Positions 11,552 through 21,817 of a DNA stretch of 64,000 nucleotides are shown here, piece after piece. Positions within the stretch are counted from its first letter, which is position 1. Each line of letters opens with the position of its first letter. Under the pieces are notes generated by a model that worked only from the letters and a program-made list of their open reading frames with translations, was not told where the DNA came from and did no database searches. The translations under genes were made by a program, and so were the position numbers. Origin of the DNA: Sympetrum striolatum (taxonomy: Eukaryota; Arthropoda; Insecta; Odonata; Libellulidae); assembly GCA_947579665.1 (NCBI GenBank), contig OX388351.1:61946939-62010938 (forward strand), in the 5' to 3' direction.

Positions 11552-11706
11552 TACATTGAGCGAGTTTACTACCCAGTAACTAGTGAATTCACTAGCTGCT
11601 ACTAAACTCGTCCACTGTAGTTAGCAAAGGAGCATAATTACACTGGGCGTGTTTACTAGCAGCTAGTGGATTCACAGGCTAGTAGCTAGTAAACTTGCTC
11701 AATGTA
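11552..11706. mobile_element. Fold-back (MITE-like) element with nested palindromes
   Basis: Arms of about 59 bases, 11552-11610 and 11648-11706, are inverted repeats: the left begins tacattgagcgagtttacta and the right ends agtaaacttgctcaatgta. Each arm is itself partly palindromic (gtttactag ... ctagtaaac), so the DNA can form a long hairpin or a cruciform with side hairpins. The central ~37 bases also hold tccactgtag / cactggg blocks. The size and terminal inversion suggest a MITE. No clear target duplication is visible, so the superfamily is open. Confidence 0.65.
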
Positions 11707-12499
11707 AATGAGCCTTAAATTAAAAAGCTTCGTTATAAATGCAAAATCATCTGAATAGATACAGTCAATTAATTGTGAGGGATTTCCACGCAATACATTG
11801 AGAAGAGATGAGAAAACTTTAAGTTCTCCTTTATTGTATATAATTTAAAGAGATATATTATTAATTGTTATGAAAGGGCGTCAAAAAACCACAAAACACA
11901 CAACGCAGTTGGCCTAGACTACAAAAATGCTGAGTTAATAGAGAGAAAAAGAAATGAAGTAATATAGTGGTCACAAAGTTTGGATTTAAAAATATAAAAT
12001 AGGAGAGGTGAAAGAAAATAAATTTCAAAATGATTCAAACTAGGACACCAGAAAAATAGGAGTTGGGGTTTAAATAATAACACAATTAAACTGAAACAAC
12101 ATTCATCCTGTTTATGGACGAGTAAATCGGTGACGATACCCGAGAGATAAAAAGCACTTATATCTATATCGGGGATTTTATTCGATAATATAGGCTGGGG
12201 AAAATATATGCAATCGTAGATAGCTTAATATAAATTGCGTAAGAAGAACTCTATATGCAAAAAAGCGCTTTAATGTATTGAAGAAAATTTTTGAGTACTG
12301 AATAGCAAAACAAGTAGTATTAAGGTATAATGTTTGCAATGTAAACCGACATTTATATTACCAACTTATTCTGTCTATAATGAAGTATCACCAAGTCAAG
12401 TCCGCGATTTTAGTCTATGTAGAATGGAAGATCGGTGATATTTTCTTCCGCAGCTAAATTTCAATAACACTAGTGGGAAGGAGCTTCCACATGTGGTTT
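11707..12499. other. Non-coding spacer, no feature recognised
   Basis: AT-rich DNA without repeats or coding that I can support. Confidence 0.45.
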
Positions 12500-12850
12500 T
12501 GTGATTTATTCGGACTTTTGCTCGGGTCAAGGCGGTTTGCACTCTGCGGGTGGCCCTTTAAACGCAGCATCCGTCGTTGGAGCACCGATTCAAACTCTGG
12601 AGAGTTCGCCGGCGCTCCTCCTCCGAGGTGACCCGAGTCCGGAATATGATACGAGAAAGATGCCCATTGCAAGCGGGGACGGGAGAAAAATGAGAATCTG
12701 TTAAACGGAAGTTTTGACGAGGTAAGCAATAGCTCGGGAGAGTGTAGGGAGAGAAGGGCGGAGAGTGGGGCTGGATTAGAGGGGGAAGATTAATTAGGTC
12801 GGGGAGAAGGAGAGGATTTCGATTAGACCTCTAACTTGGGCGGAATTCAA
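12500..12850. other. GC-rich island
   Basis: The GC-rich core (12520-12700) contains several CpGs and opposing open frames of 67 and 91 codons that shadow each other, followed by a purine-rich stretch (agggagagaagggcggagag near 12748). No splice-flanked exon or known domain was recognised, so it is left as a compositional island. Confidence 0.4.
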
Positions 12851-14190
12851 GAGCAAAATCAAATACTAAAAGTATGTAGTAGGGTGGGGACCTTTTTTAC
12901 TGATTGTCTTAACGGTTTTCTTATTCGGAGAAAATTAATTCTGACCTGATTTACTAAAATGCAGAATGATTTCAATTTCTATAACGACATGAAGAAAGTT
13001 CATGAAGAAATCCGTAAAGGAAGCATGCGGATCTTACTCTTTTAAAAAATCAATGGTTATCAATCCGTAATCGTGCATCAAGACGTGGAAATGTTGAGTA
13101 TTATAACACATTGCTTTTCTCTTTATATTTTTGCAACTTGAACTCGAATAATTTCTTCAAATCAGAGTCGTTAAAGAGAACTTTTTATACCAAACACGAA
13201 ATCTTATCCTCTACTTTCGCATTGTGTTTACTCCTTTAACACAATTGGATAAGCACGAATAATTTAAGAACGATCTAAATCATTTGATTAATAGATGATT
13301 TACTAATTTCTCTAAAGAACTATCAGAATATCTGTTATTATAATACGTATAAGTCTTTTTGCGAATTGGATTAAATGAGTGCGTATTTTATGAAATAAAT
13401 AACATGCGGCTTTCCAACAGTGGGATGAAGGATGAACGCATTAGTAACAAACCCAAATTTCATTATCGTCATTATAATCATGAAGAATATTAGCAAAATC
13501 ATTGATAAAAGTGCATACATGTTTTACCACATTATCAAACAAAGGATTAAATTAACTAAACCATCACGGAAACTCAATTATGTAAATCGATTTGAGTGTA
13601 TTCTAGGACTTCTATTGGATATATCGTAGCTAATGTTGATGTATACTGCATACAGCAAGGAAACCTAGATACGCACATAATCAAGGTCAAGGTTTTATGC
13701 TGCAAGAGGGCGAGATGAGGAGAGAGACACCTTAGTTGTTTCTTTCTAGAGGTTGCTTTCTATTTACGCAATAGCTATAGACAATATTACAACAAGATAT
13801 ACCACTAATCTCAACATCCCCTATTAAGTTAATGACAGAATGCTACGAATGGATGGAGCCTAAGAGATTCTTATTTTAATGTTTCTAACATCCAAGAGTT
13901 AAACGAAAATCGTACTAATAATAAGGAAATTAGAATTATCGTGGCGTTTCCAGTTTTTAAAAGCATTTCAGTATTAACTCTTGCATTTTTAATTATTATG
14001 TATTCCTTCATGATCGAACTCAGGTTTTTTTACACGTCATTTTTCGTGATTCATAAATTTTAAATGCTAATCTGTGATATTTAACAAGAAATTGCTTTGA
14101 TATTAAAAATCAACTTCATTCCACCTTTTCCAATATGTAAATTCTCAAATATGCAATAAAATTCCAATAAGGAACGAAGAAAATCACATT
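12851..14190. other. Non-coding spacer, no feature recognised
   Basis: AT-rich DNA. A TCAAGGTCA word at 13681-13689 matches the FTZ-F1/nuclear-receptor half-site but a single 9-mer means little. Confidence 0.4.
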
Positions 14191-14194
14191 AAAA

Positions 14195-14267
14195 TATACA
14201 TTATGTTGAAAAATAACAATCTATACTTTTTCCACAGTATTTATGTCATAAAATATATACATTATGT
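14195..14267. repeat. 12-bp direct repeats around a possible hairpin-element remnant
   Basis: tatacattatgt occurs at 14195-14206 and 14256-14267. Between them lies tatactttttccacagtatt, close to the GTACTTTTTCCACAAA block found in the arms of the hairpin elements at 4181 and 15129. This may be a one-armed insertion of the same family with its target duplication. The sequence is AT-rich, so chance is possible. Confidence 0.35.
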
Positions 14268-15116
14268 CATAAAAATTTTTAAGGAACAAACATTTTATAT
14301 ATACGGTAGTCATAACCTATGTTTTTAATAATTTCGTTCCACTTTATAGATAACAGATAATCACTAAAGATACTGATCTCTCATATGCTTGTGACTAATG
14401 ATAACCTATGCGCTTTCTATCATTTAATCACTTCTGATAAAATTTCGACTTCGCTGTCCCTAAATTCGCCAGACTCTTTCCATATGAGAAGCGATATGAT
14501 CCAAAACAGCCTTTACTCCATTCCCTCTCCTTGCAATCTTCATAAGAAGCTGCTAGATAAGATCACCGACTCTAGTAGGCCGCTGCAGATTCCTTCGGTG
14601 CGACCCGACACGGGTATTTTGCAGTCTCGAAAATTTCGTTACTTACAATGAGGTTGTAACTTGAGATACAAGTCGTTCGAGAGAGTGCCTAAAGCGTACT
14701 GAATTCCTGTAAACACGAAAGGCTCTGAAGCGAAGAAAAGCAAGAGATTGAGAACAACTCGAATGCCTCCCAGTGATTACACTCACGCACTTACATCCTT
14801 GATGACATTGCTCATACTAGATAGTGAGTCGCCCCAGATAATACATGAGCATTGGATATAAGACGTCAGGTATTTTATATATATATGATTCTGTGAGAAG
14901 GATCAAATATTAATGAATTTAGTACGCCCCTTATTTACTAGTTTACATAATTACTCTTTTTTAGAATCTGATAGAGTGAATTCTACATTTTAAAAAGGAA
15001 TATCTCGACCTACCCATTAAGAGAATTAGTAATGTAATTGTGACATAAAAGAGGCTGCTTACATTTTTATTTAACAGAGATAAGAACGAATTTAGAACGT
15101 ATACCTTTACTTTAAT
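14268..15116. other. Non-coding spacer, no feature recognised
   Basis: AT-rich to about 14440, then a slightly GC-richer stretch to 14850, then AT-rich. The 88-codon frame at 14385-14651 has no recognisable motif. Confidence 0.4.
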
Positions 15117-15368
15117 TGAATCATAAGACAAAATGAAGGAGATAATTGGTACTTTTTCCACAAAAAATTTTTATTTGTATGTACTACCGGTTTCAACGGA
15201 GGACCATCATGATGACCAGGATGACGATGGTCTCCTGAAGATGATGGTCCTCCGTTGAAACTGGTAGTACATACAAATAAAAAAATGTTTGTGGAAAAAG
15301 TACCAATTATCTCCTTCATTTTGCATGATGGATTTCCACCATATCTCGCCCGATTCTGAATTATAAGA
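15117..15368 (-). mobile_element. Head-hairpin element with hammerhead sequence in the arms (E2)
   Basis: A near-perfect inverted repeat of about 82 bases, 15129-15210 and 15241-15323, with a 30-base loop. From the outside each arm has caaaatgaaggagataattg, then GTACTTTTTCCACAAA, an A/T block, and ACC(A)GGTTTCAACGGAGG, which is the reverse complement of a hammerhead half. Just outside the right arm is the head (15324-15356), which on the minus strand reads TGGTGGAAATCCATC, as in E1. Direct repeats tgaatcataaga (15117-15128) and tgaattataaga (15357-15368) differ at one base; one abuts the left arm and the other lies beyond the head. This is the same order as E1 on the opposite strand. I infer a snap-back Penelope-like derivative. 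Confidence 0.75.
15235..15266 (+). ncRNA. Hammerhead core in the right arm of hairpin E2
   Basis: CTGAAGA at 15235-15241 and GAAAC at 15257-15261 fit the CUGANGA...GAAA core. The 15 bases between them have the same plan as the motif at 856-901: TG, 4-bp stem (ATGG/CCGT), 4-base loop (TCCT), T. A short ACTGGT follows in place of ACCGGT, then A as the cleavage-site base. Helix I is poor (only one clear pair), so this copy is probably weak or inactive. The left arm carries the better ACCGGT on the minus strand, but its CUGANGA equivalent is disrupted. Confidence 0.55.
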
Positions 15369-15600
15369 ATAATTAATTCAGTAATCGTAGAAAGAATGAT
15401 TAAAGAATAAAAATGTTTGTAACTTTTCCTTAATTTTAAGTCGTCGTTTTAAATCTCGTTGTGCTAGCAAAACATTGATCTATATCTAAAGCCTAAACAG
15501 ACTTAGACTTTCTTAGTTCGCAATTACTATTGAAATACCTGTTTGAAATCTTCACTTTATGATACTGTGTATCGTGAAATAAAAGGATTGTAAGAATAAA
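15369..15600. other. Non-coding, no feature recognised
   Basis: AT-rich spacer between two hammerhead-related sequences. Confidence 0.4.
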
Positions 15601-15643
15601 ATTACAAGTGCTCTTTTCCACATAGATATATATTTGAAAATTA

Positions 15644-15674
15644 TCGGTTTCGGTGCAGATCGGCCACCATCAGG
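15644..15674 (-). ncRNA. Decayed hammerhead-like motif
   Basis: On the minus strand CTGATGG (15674 to 15668) is one base from CUGANGA (last A to G), followed by GGTG/CACC as a possible helix II, GAAAC, and ACCGAT in place of ACCGGT. To its left on the + strand is tgctcttttccacatagata, matching the GTACTTTTTCCAC block that accompanies the other hammerheads. The altered core base and absence of a helix I argue that it is a dead relic of the same element. Confidence 0.5.
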
Positions 15675-15999
15675 ACAATTTAAATTTTTTTTAATTTTGC
15701 ATGGAATTTGCTCATATCGTATATCATTTTGTTAATTATTGAATCTATATAATGATTGATCAAGTAAAATTGCGTTTAAGGATTATTCATTTTTTTCAGA
15801 TTCACAATTCTTCAATGTTACTTTATCTATGGTTTCGCAAAAAGGTGTACTAATTATTTCAAATTAGTTAATTGATTAATAAGTAAAGTAACCGAATGTA
15901 CTCATGGCATTTTGGGGGACTCTTTCAGTTTATCTGCCTTGATTCAACCATAATTTAGTTACCTCAAAAGTCACTTTCTTTAGTCGTTTCATAACTAAT
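15675..15999. other. Non-coding, no feature recognised
   Basis: AT-rich spacer with nothing that I can support. Confidence 0.4.
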
Positions 16000-16220
16000 T
16001 TCCAGGGGCATCCATGCCATCCATCCTCCAATTACAGACGAGATTCGCCTCTGATTCCATTTCGTACAGTGACTTAAGGAGGACGGCCTCCCATTAATGG
16101 CGATGTTAAAAATCGTGCATGAGAGCAGGAGGGCAAAAGGCTGGAGGTGAGAGAGAGGGTAATGCAAGTAGGGAGGAAAACAGGGGAGGGGAAAAAGGGA
16201 AGGGCAAATTAGAGGCTCAA
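16000..16220. other. GC-richer, G/A-biased island
   Basis: Purine-rich + strand from about 16117 (ggaggtgagagagagggtaa, ggggaaaaagggaagggc) preceded by ccattaatggcg. No gene recognised; the short frames on both strands overlap and are compositional. Confidence 0.4.
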
Positions 16221-17449
16221 CCAGAATTCGCCTTCGGAATCCGTCCTCATAAGATCCTTGAACGAGATCTCGTCTTCAGGGACTTTATTGGACCGACTTC
16301 CAAGATGCTAATTTGAACCTCCCACCGATTTTTTATTTTCGCTTGAGATGAACTTGTAGCGAGATAAAAGTTTTGGAGGCCCTTGCAGGGCACCGCAGCA
16401 AAAATAAAATGCGATATTAATTGCTTTGAGAGGACGGGCAGAGGCACGATTTTTCCCGTGAATTATTCACGAATCTCTACTCTCGTCCGATAGGGGCGCC
16501 ATTTCGTACCCGTGAGGAATTCCGAGATTAGCAAAGCGTCTTGGTCGATACATAATTTATGAGATGCAGTTCCCTGTACCTTACAGAAGCGATAAATCAG
16601 TGATTCCACCGCTACGAAAACAATGGATGATCGCCGAAAATTCAAAATGCAATTTTGACATACTGACATTGATTGTTCTGAGAGTAAGTCAATTTTAAAT
16701 TCCGATCCTTTTCCCATAATTATTCCTCAATTCAAAGGATGATATTATTCCTAAAGTCAAAACGATATATGATACACATAAAGGTAAGGGGATAACGGAC
16801 TTCATTGTTTCTGATACGGATTAAATGGAAATAATATCTTGACCGTCTATCATGGTTAAAGAAAGCTAGTGAAAGCGAAATGTTTCCAAATGGATTTTTT
16901 TCTACTAATTTCGTGTAGAATGTAAAACTACTATGAGTTCGTCAAAGCTCACTTTCTGGAAATCTGAGTATTACCTTCAATGAAAATTATATCTACAAAG
17001 TCAAGAAATCAAGATGGTATTTATCAAAAATAAGGGATTAAATCGAATTATTAACGTTTCCTGATAACCAATTGTTTCCAATTATAATTTATGGGACGAT
17101 AAAAACATACTTAGTTATATGCTACGAAATTTTAATTACAAAAATGACCCTTTCTATTCGAATTCAGTGTATTTTCCATTAAAAACCTTCTAAATAAACG
17201 GATGTGACTTAGCCGAATACATTTAAATCGCGGCTACGGATGGCAGTGTTCGTATTTAGAGCTCTAGAGATCATAGAAATGCATTTGCCAATTGCCACAG
17301 ATACCTTTGATCAACCCATAATTCTAAATTGTTATGTATCAAAGTAACAGTGAATTGGTTAAAAGAGTAACTTTTAACAATTTAATTGTTTGTGAATTGA
17401 ATTACAATGAGATCATAAACATCATAATGTATTATTGATAAAACTCAAG
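16221..17449. other. Non-coding spacer, no feature recognised
   Basis: GC-moderate to about 16530, then AT-rich. No supported feature. Confidence 0.45.
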
Positions 17450-17607
17450 ATGCCTAATTTTGTGGAACGCCATCTCAAATAATTCGAAAACGTACTTCGT
17501 AATCCCCGCAATATTAATTAATCAACGACCAGTTTCGACCTGATGACCATCGTGGTCAAAACCGGACGTTAATTAATAAATATTGTGGAAAATGCGAAGT
17601 ACTATTT
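17450..17607 (+). mobile_element. Head-hairpin element with eroded hammerhead (E4)
   Basis: The head motif ttttgtggaacgccatctc (17458-17476) precedes an imperfect inverted repeat, 17487-17539 and 17552-17607, whose arms begin gtacttcg and contain a TTAATTAAT block and gaccagtttcgacc / ggtcaaaaccgg. The centre reads CTGATGA (17540-17546), a short CCA/TGG stem and then AAAAC where GAAAC is expected, so the hammerhead core has lost its conserved G. The relation of head to hairpin matches E1 and E2. I found no convincing target duplication, consistent with greater age. Confidence 0.6.
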
Positions 17608-18899
17608 TTAATTATTCAATTGACAGAACGTTTGCATCCTCGGACAATTATCCCGAATGACTAAATTATAAGCAATGTTATTATTTAAAACAATCTAATT
17701 TGATTATAATATCTCACTTAAAGCTTAATTTTTTTTCGTTTCCTATACACGCAAATAAGCTCAATCAGTTTTCAACCGCCAGTAAGTCGACTTATAATCT
17801 TTTAGTATATCTTGAATCTGCATGCTTTACAAAAAATATCTCCATTATCTGTTTACTAAGCAATTACATACAATATGATATGAATAATCATAAATCTGTC
17901 CCACCGCGGTTTGGCTTTTGTAATCGTTGAAGACTGAATCCGAAAGCCTTAAAGATGAAGGGATATGAGCGGGAAAATTTTGTTTGTCAAGGCTAATTGG
18001 GAGAAAGGCAGCCCAAGACACGACGTTTTCTGAGGACATATTACGTGGATTCCGAAAGGTTTTATTAGCAGAAGGTAAGTTTTGGAGGTATAGCATTGAG
18101 ATAGCTACGCCTAAAATTAGTACATCTAAACCTTTTATAATTCAACTCCGACACCCGCTTTGTCTTCCAATAATAAATCGTTAGTGCTAAATAAGGAATG
18201 ATATAAGTTTAGCTATGATTTAATTTCTCTATCTGCGGCCATTATTTCTATTCTTTATTTTACCAACATAATAATATCACTTGTGTTATTCTATTTCAGG
18301 TTCAGCGACTTTTTCATTTATTCAGTTTGAGTTACTAATTTTCCATTCTTTGATTAATAAAACACATTGCGGAATTTCATACATTTCTTCTTAAATTACC
18401 TTTCGAGCAAATCTCATCCTAATTCGTGTACTTCTTTTTTCTTAAACAACTAATTCGCAAGACACGAAATTACACAAGAAAGGATATAAATGACAGGATA
18501 ATTCTTATTTAATTCAATTATTTAATTGGTTCTAGAAGACAGCATGGGATATAATTTGAGTTAAAGTGATAAATCAAAGATAAATTGGTGAGGAATGGGC
18601 ACGACGTAGTTCAATGTAATAAAGAGTTAGGTCCTTTTGAATGGAGAATTACGTTAAAAGAACCGATGAAAGTAAGCCGCCATTACTGTTATTATGGATT
18701 TAGCACCCATAAGGAGTGTGTAAATCTAAAGATAGTCCTGCAGTTGAATTTCAGTGTAAAAATGATTAGAACCGTCTTCATCATCTGATAGGGAACTCAA
18801 GCTACGTTAAAAGATGTTCTCTTTTGCCTACGATTTAAGCACTAACGCCATCCTCCCGGCATGTAGCTAAATAGAATTTGATCTACGAACTTAAAATTA
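17608..18899. other. Non-coding spacer, no feature recognised
   Basis: AT-rich DNA. Overlapping small frames of 60-83 codons on both strands between 17700 and 18184 show no family resemblance. Confidence 0.4.
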
Positions 18900-19330
18900 T
18901 CGGGAGAAAGATATCACCGTGAGCGATTTTTTACGACGCCCCTTCATGCAAAGGCGAGCACGATCTCCCTTTTCCCTCCGCTTTCTCCTCCAGCACGCAA
19001 CCTCACCCTCGCTGCAGACTTAAAACACTACCGCCGTTCTCCCTTCCTTCCCTCCCACGCCTCCCCTTACTCGCGCCATCTTGTAAGGCGCCAAGATTTT
19101 CCCATGGAGTGCAATTACCATTACAAAGAGTGCGTAATGGAACCCACTCCCAAAAGACCGCCTCCCCGGGCGGTTCCCCCCAGACGCCTTCCCCGAGGGC
19201 CTAGAGGAGCTCTGAATCAGCGGCAAGAGTGCGTCTGAAAGCGTTTCCAGTCTTTTTGAATTCCTTCGCCGCCGCTTCGCAATGAAATCCCGTTTAAGTC
19301 TTCCTCGGCGACTTGGGGAAGAAGGGAAGC
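18900..19330. other. GC-rich, C/T-biased island
   Basis: Pyrimidine-rich + strand at 18960-19070 (ctttctcctccagcacgcaa), a CGCGCCATCTTGTAAGGCGCC block at 19073-19093 containing the YY1/Pho-type GCCATCTT core, then a GC-rich stretch to 19330 with CpGs. Of all the islands this looks most like a promoter or insulator by composition. No TATA or initiator pair is evident. Confidence 0.4.
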
Positions 19331-19494
19331 AGAGGGGAGGCGAGCAGACTTACCACTTTTATCCAAATGTAGTCCTCTTCCCTCGCGTAACCTGCCTTTG
19401 CATTCAGATGCACATATTTACGGGTCAACGTACCCGTCTTATTTATGATCGATAGTTGCCGACGGTTTCCGTAAGGAGTGCTACGAGCCAGAAG

Positions 19495-19570
19495 CTTTAC
19501 AAGAGGGATAGCCCTTTCCTCAGTCGTTTTAATTGGTCTTGGGTTCGATTCCCGGTGAAAAAACAAAATG
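19495..19570 (+). repeat. tRNA-derived SINE-like fragment (B box)
   Basis: gggttcgattcccgg at 19541-19555 is a good RNA polymerase III B box (GGTTCRANNCC). Upstream, gatagccctttcctcagtcg aligns with tagcactttcgtcttg in the fragment at 34265, so the two appear to share a tRNA-like ancestor. No intact cloverleaf can be drawn (acceptor stem absent), so this is a SINE head rather than a tRNA gene. Confidence 0.5.
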
Positions 19571-20421
19571 CACCTTCCCTCAATTTGTGAGATAGTTGAG
19601 TAGTACCGATTTGTTCTTATATTGTTAAATAATGGCAATAAATTTCTATTTTCTAAGATATTAAGTGCCGGATTTGTTTTGTTGAATTAAATTCATCCGA
19701 GTAAAAAAAGTAATTTGTTGCTAGATATGGAAACAAAACTTATTTAGTAAACTCCACAAGATAATTTTTCAATTTCGACATTTTTCGATCCTTGACAGTC
19801 ATTGAATTAAATAATTATCTTCGGGAACTTACTTAGTATTGTTTCTTAACCGTCTCTATTATGGTATTTCACGAAACCACACATTACTTTTCTTGAGGGA
19901 AGTTCATATCTGGAGAAGAGCTCTTTCGTTATTTTGTAACACTGCTAGTAAAAATTTCTTGACCAGACAAAACAGAATCAAATTTGCTATTCTCACTTAA
20001 GAAAGGAAAAAATACGTTCTATGAATGCAGCTGATGAAGATATAAAGCCATAGGTGTTATTATCGTTTTCGTTGATACGATTATTTTCATTCTCATCGCT
20101 TTCTCGGAAAAAAATGGTTCATGCCTCATTGCTTAGGAAATTATCTTAAAATCTATACATCTTCCAAGCAGTTTTTGGATCCATCTTCTTAATTTTGGGT
20201 CTTGCAACCACATCTAGTCGAATGGAACATTTTCCACTTTGAACAACATGTAGTAAAAATCTATCTCTCATTTAAATTCATGATTTTCCATGGCTATTAT
20301 GCTATGACAGCTATTGAGGTATTAATGATGGCGAATAATCGCATAGATTAAATTCATTCTTTATGGAATGCCGCGTAAGTAGTTACTAGTATAATTATCA
20401 CTTCACTTTTGTAGACTTGTT
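19571..20421. other. Non-coding spacer, no feature recognised
   Basis: AT-rich DNA without a supported feature. Confidence 0.45.
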
Positions 20422-20574
20422 CCGCTTGCAGCATTCTGACTTGATGAGGAATACAAGCGATAACTACCTCACTCCTCGTCTAACCTATAAATCCTCATCT
20501 CCCCTTACCAGTTCTGGTAATATAATGTTTGAGGGGGTGAGGAACATACATACCAACTAGTTTTCGGGCTGAAT
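20422..20574 (-). repeat. SINE-like interspersed repeat, family C, copy 2
   Basis: Reverse-complement counterpart of the copy at 3670-3811. On the minus strand it opens attcagcccgaaaac, has cctcaccccctc, gaggagtgaggtagtt and cctcatcaagtcagaatg, and ends gcaagcgg. It is slightly longer than copy 1 because of internal insertions in the accagaactggta region, itself a small palindrome. The + strand ORFs here are not genes. Confidence 0.7.
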
Positions 20575-20614
20575 ACTTACTGAATACTGAATTTCCTTCC
20601 TAACTTTGTTTCTG

Positions 20615-20756
20615 CAAAAACGTCACGCAGGAGAAATGAAAAATTCTGGTGGTAGATAAGTAGGTAGTTGGTAGATAGCTGTACCCACAATATGTGGTGC
20701 TATAATTGCACCGCTATCTACCACCAGAATTTTTATATTTCTCCTGCTCGGCGTTT
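20615..20756. repeat. Imperfect hairpin, 42-bp arms
   Basis: Left arm 20615-20657 (aaaacgtcacgcaggagaaa...attctggtggtagat) is inverted at 20714-20756 (atctaccaccagaattttt...ctcctgc...gcgtttt), with a few mismatches. The 56-base centre contains another ggtagatagc that can pair with gctatctacc, giving an alternative inner hairpin. No flanking direct repeat or head motif of the E1/E2 type was found, so the origin is unclear. Confidence 0.7.
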
Positions 20757-21649
20757 TCGCGAGAGAAAATAAGTTCTGGAACATTTTTTAACGTAGCAGT
20801 ATGATTTCGAATACTGCGGCTTTATTTGGGGAATCTATCCACAGTTCATCTTTAGAGTTAAATGCATTGCAAAGCGCCTTTCCAAACTTACTTCCCACAG
20901 ATTCTTATCATAACATCGTTTGCACTAACACTTTTAGGGGAAAGTAAATTACATCCTCTCCCTTCACTGAATCTCTCTGCATTTTCTCGCGAATTTCTTT
21001 CGCTTTACTCACCAGCGATTTTTTTATAAGTTAAGCATCATTTCTCAGACCTCACAAGTTTCTTCCCTCAAGCTCTTACCCACCGCATTAAACCAACTTT
21101 CTCACTCTCTCTCCCCATCTCCCACAGCCTCCGTACCTGAGTTTTGTCATTTGATCTCCCGTATGCTCTAACCTGTGCAACATGACCCTTTCGTGTACAC
21201 CACGCAGGCTTTCTTTTAGTCCACACACGTTCAATACCTCGTCGTTACCAACTCCGTCTCTTGGATGTTGCCAGACAAGTTCCACCTTTAAGGTATTAAA
21301 ATTTCGTTTTATGCTATTTATTTGAGTATAATTAACTCACGAATAACATAAATAAGGTAATACTGTAATACTAAATGGATCTATCTGTAAATACACTATT
21401 TTAAAATTACAATACAGATATTTAATTCGAGATAGGAAATTATGTAAGAAAACTCGTCACCAAGGCATGTTAAGAAAAACATATAATATAAGCAGAGAGA
21501 ATTATGTTTTGGGATTAAACTAACCAACATAATTCAAGAAAATAGATATACAATATTTAATTATAAATGGAAAACTAAAGACTTGCCATTTTCAGGCGTA
21601 CCTTGGTGGAACTTCTCTCTAGCGACCCTTAAAGAAATACACATGGTAT
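20757..21649. other. Non-coding spacer, no feature recognised
   Basis: Pyrimidine-biased at 20950-21130 and AT-rich beyond. No supported feature. Confidence 0.4.
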
Positions 21650-21691
21650 AAAAAATATTTTATGGAGCATGAGCTCCATAAAATATTTTTT
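21650..21691. repeat. Perfect 19-bp hairpin with 4-base loop
   Basis: aaaaaatattttatggagc (21650-21668), loop atga, gctccataaaatatttttt (21673-21691). Upstream, ttggtggaacttctc (21604-21618) faintly recalls the head motif of the E1/E2 elements (tggaa..c..tct), but there is no clear direct repeat. It could be a small member of the family or a simple palindrome. Confidence 0.65.
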
Positions 21692-21817
21692 CGTACTCTC
21701 TTCTCTTGCTGCGTTGCTCTTTGGACACATGATTATGTTGCTACATAACAAAACTTATCCTGCAAAAACAACAAATACTTTGTGAATCTCGCCAAGGATA
21801 TTTCTATAATTGTCGAA
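21692..21817. other. Non-coding, no feature recognised
   Basis: Short spacer between two hairpins. Confidence 0.35.

Noticed and set aside
13681..13689. TCAAGGTCA nuclear-receptor (FTZ-F1 type) site
   Set aside because: A single 9-mer in 64 kb is close to chance expectation and has no supporting context.
19541..19555. Good B box suggesting a tRNA gene
   Set aside because: No acceptor stem or consistent cloverleaf can be drawn; treated as a SINE-like relic.
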